Both the position numbers and the translations under genes were made by a program. A DNA stretch of 64,000 nt from Pseudoneurospora amorphoporcata (lineage: Eukaryota > Ascomycota > Sordariomycetes > Sordariales > Sordariaceae): positions 124,001 through 188,000 of the forward strand of contig MU859063.1 in the NCBI GenBank assembly GCA_033297205.1, read 5' to 3'. Below are positions 9,780 through 19,986 of this stretch, piece by piece. Positions within the stretch are counted from its first letter, which is position 1, and each line of letters opens with the position of its first letter. A model generated the notes under the pieces. That model did no database searches, was not told where the DNA came from, and worked only from the letters and a program-made list of their open reading frames with translations.

Positions 9780-11831
9780 TGTTACTAGTCTGGATGAGAT
9801 GTTGGTGTGAATAGGCCGTGAAAGTCTAATTGGTGCCTGTTCTAGTGTTAAGGATCAACTATCGCGATCCAGTCAATGGCTTGGTGTCTTCTCTTTGTTG
9901 TGTTGTTTATCTTTCTGACGGCGGGGTAGAGGCGAGAGTTGAGATATGGCTTGGCAATGACGTTGAAGGGTGTCTGAACCGAGGTCTCTCAGGTCAACAA
10001 ACCAAGTTCTCACGAGTTGAGTCGCCGGTCAATTGGGTATGGAATGTTGAAAGGTGATGAACTTGGTGAACATGGGAATTGTCAGTTTATCTTGTGCGAC
10101 AACAAAAGCAAGATGGATGTGTTACCCAGCCCGGAATCGTTCTGCTCCTCAGTATCCTTGCCTCGGATCCTGGTCCACTGGTTCGAGATGGTTACCTCAT
10201 TGCCCAGGGGCAGCGGTTCGTCTGGACTTTCGGATTGCAAATGCAGCGGGGTGACGCTTTGTTCTCAAACGCCACGCCGGATGGAGCTTGTCTTGAAATC
10301 CGTGCTAACAGGGCAGCGAATGTGCTTCGTTCCCTGATTCCAGGCGATTGCAACTGTACCTGCAGATGTTCGCCCGCAAGTTGGTCTCGTGATGGTCAAC
10401 GCCGCGATGAGGGGCTGGAGGCTGAGGAGGGAGATGATAGTCGGAGTGAGGAGTCAAGCTTAGGTAGGGCTAAGAACTTTAACAAGATCCATGTGTTAGT
10501 GCGCAAAGTTGAGCTCATCCAGAACTATCCAAAAATGGAAGGCATGATAGCGCACCGCACCTTCCAATTGATCATCGAGATCCATTGTTCAACGATTTGA
10601 ACCTCTCGGATCTGGGCCCTGCTCATGGCGAATTATCCGAGCGTCAGACTGTTCCATCGGGTAGTAGCAGTATCATAGTGTTCCATAAAGGAGGCGCAAG
10701 TCAAGTCCTGTCCCGCGGTGACAATAGAAGTTCGAGATCCAACACCTTGTGGTTGGAGGGGTTGATAACGTGCGGGTAAAAACGACGCTATTCCCAAATC
10801 GACAAAAGTTCCGACCACATAACGTCATGACTTCTCTCTCTGGGTTCTGGGTTGCAAAACATCAATTCTCGTTAATTGATGTTTTGTGTATGACTTTAAG
10901 AGACTTGTCCATAATACCTAGGTAGAAAAACCCATGAGCCTGTCCAAAAGTACCAGTGACTGACCAGGTGTTCGATGCAGAATACTAACAAAATGTTGCT
11001 GCGTTCATGCGGCAGGACATCCATGCATGTGTCGCATGACAGACAGGGACCGCGGTATGATGAAGGATGACCATCAAATCGTTTGTTTGAGCTAAGGGTG
11101 AAATTGCTCCAGAGAATGGATAATATGAGGCCATCAAGAACTTGGAATGTAAACATGACCGGAAACACCATCCGATGCTATAGATACAAAAACGGGATGA
11201 ACAACAATCATCCCATCCGGATGCATGCGGGGAATTCGGAGCGGCCCACGGCCCCAGACCGGGATAAGGCGGGTGGGGAGCACCTTAATCCGCTCCTCCG
11301 GAACCCGGAACCCCAAGTCCTCGGCCCGGAGACATTAAAACCGAACCATGGCATGGGTGTGATCCACTTGTTGATCACTCCTAGTCAGACTCACATGTCT
11401 GAAAGCCAGAAGCTCACGACCCCCGCCCGTGTCGTAAGCGAAGTTTCATTTGTCCAGGGTTATGATCACCCCGTGAGCTCGTCGCCGTGGCATCAATAAG
11501 CAATGGTATCGTGGCAGTCTCATCTTCCTGGAATAAGAATAGGAAAGAGACAGGGGATCAAAGATAGGAAGGGTGACCCAAAGGCAAAGGTATCAACACC
11601 AAAAGTCCGTTCACGAAAGCTGTCATATCTCCAACAGACATTAAAAACAAAAAATTGGGAAACAATAATTGTAACAAAAACCCGCGTGGCTGTCGTTCCC
11701 AAAAAACCACACAAAGACATATCCATCTTCATCATACAGCATTGTGAACCTCCATCATCATCTCATCATAGATTCTAAACCTCCTTTTCGTCCTCAACCG
11801 TGACCCTCCATCGTTGTGATGAACCTGCCCT
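9780..11831. other. Intergenic region upstream of the PKS and 3' of PEX11
   Basis: About 2 kb that should contain the PKS promoter (right side of that gene) and the PEX11 3'UTR. The only ordered element I see is a perfect hairpin at 10855-10886. ORFs here (up to 173 codons) have no recognisable domain. Confidence 0.55.
10855..10886. repeat. Perfect 13-bp inverted repeat (hairpin) with 6-nt loop
   Basis: The left arm CAAAACATCAATT (10855-10867) and right arm AATTGATGTTTTG (10874-10886) are exact reverse complements around the loop CTCGTT. The arms are AT-rich. The hairpin lies about 1.1 kb upstream of the PKS start codon and about 0.95 kb past the PEX11 stop codon. It could be a bound palindrome, a small RNA hairpin or a transcript-end structure; the sequence does not decide. 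Confidence 0.85.
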
Positions 11832-12614
11832 CTAAGCAGTCTTCTTCCACTGGGAGTATATGCCAAGCAAAGAGCTGAGGGTACCAGCAAGACCGACGAT
11901 GCCATCATCAAAGTTGACCCAGCTAAGAGCCGACAGAGGAACAGTCAAGTCGCAAAGGTCGGAGGTGAGCTGGATGCGGCTGGCGGCGCGCTCGCTATAA
12001 CATTGTAAAACGTATCGTCAGCATCAAATCATGTCTCTCAGCGCATTAGTAACAACAAAGAAAAGCACTTACACCTCAATCCTCTTGGCCTCCACCACAC
12101 CCTCGCCCTCCTTACGATCAACTCTCGCCTCCCTCTGCCTCAGTCTCCAAAGCGTATACGCCTGTGCAACCACACTGCAGCTAAGTCCCATAACCCAGAA
12201 CCTTTGGCTCTCCTTGGCCAGCCTCTTGGCGCTCTCCGTCTTCCTAATACCTGTCGCATCCAACAGGGTGCCCAAATCAAACGTCAAGTAACCGGCATAG
12301 CCGAGCTGGCGACCAACAGCCAGATACCTGAGAATGGGGTCGCCGTTCTTGCTGTCGGCCGCCACGGCGGCAGCCTTGATGTGCTCGACGTTCTTGCCGG
12401 CGCGCATCACCTTGCGCACCAGGCCAAACTGCTTCTTCATCGTCTCCCATGGCTGGATCGACGAGGCGGGCTTGTTGGTTCGCAGGAGGTACCAGGCGTA
12501 GAAGCGGGCGAAGTATTGGAGCAGGCGCAGGAGCTTGTCGCGGCCGACCGTGGTGGCGACGAATTTGAGGTAGTGCGAGACCGCGGGGTGGTAGACGAGG
12601 GCATCGGCGACCAT
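11832..12614 (-). CDS. pex11: Peroxisomal membrane protein PEX11
   Basis: Two exons (12614-12073 and 11994-11832) joined across a 78-nt intron (donor GTAAGT, acceptor TTATAG) give 234 residues, the usual fungal PEX11 size. The N-terminus MVADALVYHPAVSHYLKF followed by the amphipathic helix TVGRDKLLRLLQYFARFYAWYL is the PEX11 hallmark used to bend peroxisomal membranes. The body has LGYAGYLTFDLG and a hydrophobic stretch near RFWVMGLSCSVVAQAYTLW. Exon 2 supplies the C-terminal segment ending ALSWVNFDDGIVGLAGTLSSLL plus a short tail. PEX11 drives peroxisome elongation and proliferation. It lies between the PKS and an SKL-tagged flavoprotein, all on the minus strand. Confidence 0.95.
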
Positions 12615-13540
12615 TTTGGTTGTAGTTTGGGGTTATGTTGATGCGACGGCTTGTGCGGTGTTTCGGTAGTATTTGTTGTTGTTGGGTTGAAGTTGATGTT
12701 TCCCGGATATCGGTGATGTTCAGGTACAAGTCAGGTTGAATGGCTGAAAGTAAGATGAGCTGAGCTGGCGGTCAGACTTTCCCCAAGGTTTCAAAGGGGG
12801 CGGCTTGACTCTTGTATCACGGTTGATGATCAGGACCTGAGATTCAACTGGTTCACGAAAGAACGCGTCGCACACTTGATCTTAAATGTTCAAGAGGAAG
12901 TAAGGAATAAAGTCAAACTTCTCGGATGCCAGCATTCTCAATGGGACTCTTTCGGCTGCGACTTTGCCCAAAGGGAGCAAGATGCCGAGGTCTCTCCTCA
13001 CTGCACGGGGGAGGATCCATCGGCTCCCCTTTTGTCTCCAACGCTTGGCAATTGCGTGCCAGCCGTGGAGTCATGCAAGGGTCGTCCCTGGTCAAGTGCC
13101 GCCATGCAACTGGAGTCGAATCGGGAACGCTCCACCGCGCGTGCTCAACGGCGGGGTTTTAGCGTGCCGAGTAAGGTTGGGGTTAGGGTTGTTGAAGATG
13201 GCGTCATGTTTTGTCCTGAGATCAACGTCGTCTTTCGATTTCAGTCTTGTTATCGCAAAAGCCAATATCATCTGCTTAAAAATGCTCATGACTCAGCATC
13301 ATTTTGAAAGTAATTACAGTATTGTTGTAACTAGTATCCTGGCGACTGATTCGGATTCGTATCAAACCGCCAGTCCCCACCCTCAAATTCACCTATGGTG
13401 CTTACGGAGTACGAAGGAAACATCGCGACGGCATGGAAACACGGTATTGTTAAAAGGAGAACAGGAAGCTGGAGGTTGTTACGTCGCCCCCAACATCGGC
13501 AAGTCTATGCACAACAGCAACAATCCAACCATAGCCAGCT
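12615..13540. other. Intergenic region upstream of PEX11
   Basis: About 0.9 kb. It should hold the PEX11 promoter and the 3'UTR of the nitronate monooxygenase gene. Overlapping ORFs of 60-199 codons in several frames are present but none shows a domain or compatible splicing. I see nothing further. Confidence 0.5.
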
Positions 13541-14857
13541 CTATAGCTTCGACGGCGCGGTAAACAGCTTGACCTTCTCCTTGATCGTCTCTTCAGCCTC
13601 CTTCTCAATGCGCACAATCAGATCCTTGCAGGTCGGGATGTCGTTTATAAGACCCATGACCTGACCAGCAGTCCAGACACCGTACTCGGGGTCACCGTTG
13701 ATGAACACCTCCTTGCCACGCTTTCCACTGACGTAAGGGGCAATTTCAGAGAACTCGCCAGTCTTGCTCTCCTTCTCCACCTTGAGGGCATCCCGTACTA
13801 CCTTGTTCTTGAAGAGACGGGTGGTGTTGCGCCAGCGCCTGAGGACCAGCGCGGTGTCGGTCTCTTGCGCCTTGACGATGGCCTCCTTGATGTTGTTATG
13901 AATAGGGGCTTCGACTGTGCAGAGGAAGCGAGTGCCCATGTTGACACCGCAGGCGCCGAGCATGAGCGCAGCAGCGAGGCCTTGGCCGTCGGCGAAGCCA
14001 CCCGAGGCGATGAAGGGGATATTGAGTGTCTGGCGGGCCTTGCTGAGGAGGATAAAGTTGGTAATGTCCGACTCACCGACGTGGCTGTGATATGTGGCAT
14101 AAGCAAGACTGGTCAACAAGGGAGAGATCAGCTATGTGGCATGACTTACCCGGCGCATTCGAAACCGTCAATGCTCAAGAAATCGACACCAAGCTTCACC
14201 GCAGACTGAGCATGTCTGATAGTGGTGCACTTGTGGAGGATGATGACGCCAGCCTTCTTGAGCTTGCTGATGACGGGACCGGGAGAGTTACCAGCAGTCT
14301 CCACGATCTTGATACCCTCGTCAATGGCAACCTGGGCGTAAGCCTCATAGTCGGGGGGAACAAGGGCAGGCAGAAGAGTGATGTTGACGGCAAATGGTCT
14401 CGTTGTCAGCTTCTTGCACTTGCGAATCTCCTGACGGAGACCCTCCGGCTCAGGCCAGATCAAGGCAGTAATGATACCCAAGCCACCGGCATTGGACACG
14501 GCACTGGCGAGTTCAGCTGTTCCCACATGCTGGTGACACGTTAGCTCCCGTCTCATGAGACGTAGGTAGGGAAGAAAAAGCAAAGAAAAACACAACTTAC
14601 TTGCATGCCACCCTGAACGACGGGCACTGTTGCGAGTTGAAACAAAGCATGTCAGCCCAAGGACAGAATCGAATCGCCGTGTCCCAAAAGGTAAGAATAG
14701 TAACAGGAAACGTGGGAGATTGAAGTCAAGTTTGATAGTTGAATGTTTGACCGATTGGCCATTGAGGTTCTCACGTGGACGGGAAGGGGAAGGAATGTGT
14801 ATAGCAGTACGTACCTGTGATGCCGAGTCGGCGGGTAAGTTCAGTCTGCAGCGGCAT
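13541..14857 (-). CDS. Nitronate monooxygenase family flavoprotein with C-terminal SKL
   Basis: Four exons: 14857-14815, 14626-14601 (a 26-nt microexon), 14529-14150 and 14084-13541, all phase-consistent, encode 330 residues. The TIM-barrel NMO/2-nitropropane dioxygenase pattern is clear: PVVQGGMQHVGTAELASAVS, AGGLGIITALIWPEP, FAVNITLLPALVPPDYEAY, the active-site region GFECAGHVGESD (His151 corresponds to the catalytic His), and the FMN phosphate-binding stretch FIASGGFADGQGLAAALMLGA with GVNMGTRF. These enzymes oxidise alkyl nitronates to carbonyl compounds and nitrite using FMN. The last three residues are SKL, a canonical peroxisomal targeting signal 1, so peroxisomal location is likely. 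It is shorter than the 378-residue NMO characterised from N. crassa and is probably a paralogue. Confidence 0.92.
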
Positions 14858-17800
14858 CTTGATTGTTGTGTGGTATGGGGGAAGCAACAACGGCAAGCAC
14901 GCTTCCAAAAAAAGAGGATGGGGAAAAGGGAAGGAGCAGAAACGAACTCCAATACGGTCACGAAATATCAGCGACAAGATGAGAACAGTTTGAACAAAGG
15001 TTATATTTGCCGACTATTGATATGGCTGATGGTCCCTAGTCAGGTGAGTAGAAGCCGCCCAATGATGGTAGCATTGGCATTCCTGCAACATCAACGATGC
15101 CGAGGCAAGTCGACGTCTCAAATGTTGATTACTAGTTTGTATCAAGTCGTACGATTACTCTTCATTACCCAGATCTCGGTTAATCTATGCGGGGTATAGC
15201 AGCCAAATAACCTTATGGACTGGTATTATTCGTATCGTCTTACGGTAAGGTACATAACTGGAGCGTTGTCCGAGTGGTAAGCTGAACTCGCTGAAACTCC
15301 TCCGTCCGAGATCCGACCCTTTCCAATCTTTGGAGGGATTAAACGTACCCGAGTCGTTCTTGCTTCGCGAACCACCACCGCCAAGCGAGAGGCCGAAACG
15401 CAACAACGCTGGACCTATCAAGGCTCACAAGGTAGGACGACCAGAGCTGAGACTTCCAATCTTCACAAGTCTCCAATCGGGTTTTCAACTGCACAATGAT
15501 TTTTGAGCGTGTGCCCTAATAGAAAACCTCACCATCGCAACCTACCTAAACTTGACCCCAAGTCTTGTCCACCACCCAAACAATTTGGCACATTGATTCT
15601 CCATTCCTCTGACAGGATCAGCGACTTCTCTTGGATTCTGGTCATTCGAAATCCCGTCCGCCTTGTCTCCCATGCCACCAACTACGATCGGTACTCATCA
15701 TATCACCAACACAAGATCGACTCAAGGTAGCATGAATCGCTGAGAAAGCCACCGCTTCAGTTCTCTCTTTCCCGTGGCTTGGAACCAATGATGCTACATC
15801 GTTGCTACCCTTGGAGCGCCTCTCTTCATGTTGTGCAAGGACAACGTGGATGGCCGCCGACATGGTGCCAACCATGTAGGACCCCAGACCGTTCCAGGCC
15901 AACCCGTTTTTGTACGCCTGCACTTCACCATCTCACAAGCTTGACGGCAATTTGAATATGAATGAACGCAATCATTCTCTTTCATGAACACGGTTGGACA
16001 AACAAGTCGACGCTGCAACAACACGCCGCGCCGTCTGCAGCTCGCCACCTTCGCCCCTGGCACGCCATCACATATGGCTCTCCAACTTGACCTGCCGTGA
16101 ACATCACGACACAGTTTCCGCGGTCTGTGGTAGCACGGCCACCGGCGTATCCGTCATCGAGGCAAACTCACGGCTTCTCTGCCTCAGTCCTTGCATGGCA
16201 ACTCCCAAGTTGGCCAGAATGCCCTGTCCCGTACGGGGCAGAAAGGCCGTTGCAAGAATCCATCAGTGTCCCTGGGCCTGTGGGAATCCAGACAATTCTT
16301 CGCCGACGCATGAAAGCCCAACGCCCGGGGTCTGACTGCGGCACCATATCGACGAACGATGTACGCCCACCAAGATTTGGCCATCGTTCCTGACCCAACG
16401 ACGACATGACACGGAAGAGCGCCGTCAGTCGTGCCCTACAGAACCCATCCTCCGCCGTGCTTAAATAGCTCCATGGTCATTCTTCTGGCAAATCGCCTGT
16501 CCATAACGATCCTTTGGGGTCCAAGCTATTTAACCCGCTTGTTTCAGATATTCTCCGACTCTAAAACCTGCCACCGCTCCTCAAGCGACACGGTTGCCCG
16601 CTCGGCCCAATATCCATCGGGATTGGATAAACCACTATGTCAAAGCGGTCACGGCTCTTCTGAAACACTCACTTACCCCATAGTGATATCAAACATATAC
16701 CGACGGTTGTACGCTCCGCATCGATTAACTGTCTGTACCACTTCTTACCCCCGGCGCCGTTCATGCCCAGCCGGCGTGGTACGCACATTGACGCGGTGAC
16801 ACGAACGAAGCCGATTTCCCCGCTCATTATTGGTCAGGCGGCTAATTCCTCGTCCTCAGAGGGCACACGACTGAGCTCGGCCGACCAAATCCAGACAGCT
16901 CTGGCCTTCGGACTCGACCTTACGGCCCTCATCCGTTCTCATCCTGGAAGCGGCTCTGCTGGTTATTTCCTTTTTGGATTCTGTCGCTCACCGTCCCTGA
17001 CGCGCGTGGCACGCCACTCTCATCAACGAGCGGCTACCAGCGAGCCGCGTGTCAAGTCGATTTCCAAAAACTGCGGACCGATCAACTTTTGTTGCCCTAT
17101 CGCAAGTGGGCCTTCCCCAGTCCTACCCTACAGGATCAGTGAGATGCATCATAACGCCACGATCCCCCAGAACTACGGTTAACGCCAGAGTAACAACTGT
17201 TTGAAATGGAATCACGCCCATTCGATACGTCTTCCTTTTAGACCAGGTTGTACTCCCCTGCGGATGACCTAATTTTGCTTCTCGCCAACGGGTTACTTTC
17301 TATCACAAAGTTTGGCTTTGAAAAGAGCAAGATGACAACAGATGCATGCAGCCAATCCCGTGGGCATCTCGACTCCTAGGACGCTAACATGATGCCTGGT
17401 GTCACGGCTTCAGAATATATCATTCTCTGCTATGACGAAACATCACCCCGTTTTCTCGCACGTTGCACGTTATAGCGGACTGTTCTCTACAGTGTACTTG
17501 ACCGGCAGTCAGCCCGGAAGACTTGACGATTTGGGTTTGCATCGTCAAAAAGTGATGCAGTAGCCGGCCCAATGCGTCATAATATTTCGAGCTTGATGAA
17601 AACGCCCAATGCCATTACTCGCTGCGCAACATTCATTGCATACTACCTAGGTGGCTAGGCACTCTGGACGGTCACTGCCGATTGAATCCTCCCGAGGGCC
17701 CGGTAACAAACAACTTTGGCGGATCCGTCTCGAATAAAATGGTCCTCTCTGTGCTATGGGGTTCTTTGTTATAAGCCCTTCTCTGTATCGCGGACCAGCG

Positions 17801-19599
17801 ATAATGACATGTGGTACGTTTTTCTATTTGTTTCTGCGCCTGATACACCCCCTCGATCTTGATTTACGTAGGTGACCGGCTTGGCCCAGCAGTCTGGGTC
17901 CCTAAACGCAAACCCCGATCCGGCCGGCCAAGTGGTTGCAACAAATGTGGACATCAAACGCTCGGAATACGTCCGGCCTCGCCGACCCTGATCCAAGGTT
18001 TTGGTCATTAGCTCAAAGACCAAGCTTATCGTCAAGAGAAACAAGCAGTGGACGACCGTCCGGACAGAAACCCTCGAACTGATATCTGAAACAAAGATGT
18101 CGTTCTCTCTGGACCAATCCCGTGGTTCTCAATTTAGTTGCGTTTCGCAACAAAAAAGAAAAACATCATCCCCCACCATGTGGAGGGGCAGATATACCCA
18201 CTTCTAGCCTGCTTGCTGGATAGGTTAGAGGCACTGACAACTCAGAGGCCAGTCTTCATGGTCTTGGCATCTACATGCTGCTCCAACAGGTTGCTTTCCG
18301 ACCACCAAGTGCAGGGAACGCCGTTCAGAAAGTCTACCCACCGACTTCACCGTCTAATTGCGTCGTGACGACTCACGGTAAACTTCTTGTTGTTGTGATC
18401 CCTCACGTCCAATGGACCAGAGGCATCGGTTGCGATGGGTTCAGTGTTGGCGGACATCTGAAGACCCTGCGTAAGTGGATAATTGTTCTTGTCTCATCGG
18501 TATCTCACTGCGTCACTTTTGGCTTTTCCGCCGTTTTGTTTTCTCTCATTCGCTTTCTCCGGCGCATCTTGGCTGGTCACTGTCATGGACCCGCCTTGGA
18601 CGAATGCCCCATAACATCCAACGTGGAGGTCTGGCACCGTCTACCGTGCGTCCACGATGACCGCCGCTGCTCTCCGGCGGCAGCGATCTATCTGTGTTTA
18701 CCCAGGCTGAGTACGTGCAGGACACAAACGGTCGGAGCATGCCGTGGTCTGTACGGATGCAACATGATCTTGTCGTCAAGTGTCATGGCACACTCCATCT
18801 CCAATGATTTCCTCCCGAGTGTTACAGTCAAGAGGCGGTACGATGGTGTTCGGCGTACGGAGTACCTCGATGAGCAACAGGAAACGGAATTCAAAGGTGA
18901 AAGGTCGGGTAACAGTTTACCATTCATTCCTTTGACGAGCACCGTAACGGCTCAAGCGAGCAAATCAACATACACCGACTAGCCGTTGCTTTGACGAAGC
19001 TGGATATCCCCGGCCATCTCCCGTGGTATCTACGTTTATTCCTCTGTTTCCTCCGTTCCGTGTTTTGTCCGGGGTAACTTTGTCCTTGCCTCTCAAGTCA
19101 CCATCCGCTTGAGAAACAATTTCCCTGGTCTACTTATGATGCACTAGCCCGTGGATTGCCAGTGGTAATTCTGATGGTCCTGCATATTTGCGAACAAACA
19201 ATCAAAGATATCCCGTGAAATAAACGCAGGACAGCAGGTCCAGGGGTGTATGGGAAGAACAAGCAACAACGTCTCGAATCCACTTCCGCCACATCAGTCC
19301 CGACTCGTTTCAACGGTACAAGCGCTACCTGCTTGTCGGGCCAGACGGATTGTATAAGTCAACACGAACCGCTCTTTCCATGCCCATTTATATCCACAAG
19401 GTCTTCACCCGAGTCATCCTTTCACTCAACCGAGCACACACTTATTCACAGCTCTTAATTCATCCTCGCCCACTCCGCATATTCGGCCTTTCGACCTCAA
19501 CTTTCGTTTCCCGCCCTTTCGATCAACATCACAACATTTTAGCCAACACCTGCACACAACCTACACCATTTCCTACATCTCCATCCAAATACCAACATA
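14858..19599. other. Long gene-poor region between NMO and the small dsRBD gene
   Basis: About 4.7 kb between divergent genes, of ordinary base composition rather than AT-rich. I found no domain-bearing ORF or spliced gene. The longest ORF (18275-18982 plus, 235 codons) has no recognisable domain and Cys/His/Arg-rich composition that looks like chance. A tRNA-Ser-like D-arm word occurs near 15266 but no cloverleaf forms. It may hold promoters or a non-coding transcript; no direct evidence for either. Confidence 0.5.
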
Positions 19600-19986
19600 A
19601 TGTCTCAGCAGTGGCAAAGCAAGCTCCAGAGTATGCTGTGTTTTGATGTGTGTGTTCTACTTGTGTCATCAGCTAACCACTCTTGTAGATGCCTGCCAGA
19701 AGATGCAGATGCCTCCTCCAAAATTTCACGTTGTTTCAGACCGGAGAGGTAAGCAATGAATGTGATGATGGGCTTGGGAAACGTGCAAAGCTAATGTTCG
19801 GATGTAGGCGGCCGTACTGCTTGGTCTTGCCGTGTGGAAGTAAACGGACAGCTCATCGACGCCAGGTTCTGGTTCGACGGCAAGAACCTTGAAAACGCCA
19901 AGGAGGATGCCGCTGAAGTGGCCCTGAACCACATCATCAGCACGACTTCGCCATCATCGGCATCTAGCCGGCATAGCATCTGGTGA
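19600..19986 (+). CDS. Small single-domain double-stranded-RNA-binding-type protein (89 aa)
   Basis: Three short exons (19600-19630, 19689-19748, 19808-19986) with good signals (donors GTATGC and GTAAGC; acceptors TTGTAG and ATGTAG) and matching phases encode 89 residues. Residues 4-73 form one complete dsRBD pattern: helix 1 WQSKLQNACQK, PPPKFHVVSDRRGG (strand 1), RTAWSCRVEVNGQ (strand 2), LIDARFWFDGKN (strand 3), then helix 2 LENAKEDAAEVALNHI. The helix-2 KKxAK motif survives only as NAK, and the strand 1-2 loop reads RRGG rather than GPxH. RNA contacts may therefore be weakened, and dimerisation or protein binding is an alternative role. The tail is Ser-rich. I recall similar short proteins in other ascomycetes but know no assigned function. 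It stands alone in a gene-poor block. Confidence 0.85.

Noticed and set aside
15261..15415. tRNA-Ser-like word (TTGTCCGAGTGGTAAG) and a distant AGCGTTGT/ACAACGCT pairing
   Set aside because: No anticodon stem, variable arm or proper B-box follows, and the pairing spans about 140 nt, so I could not build a cloverleaf or a convincing intron-containing tRNA.
18275..18982. 235-codon plus-strand ORF in the gene-poor region
   Set aside because: No domain, Cys/His/Arg-rich composition and no biased codon use. It looks like a chance open frame.
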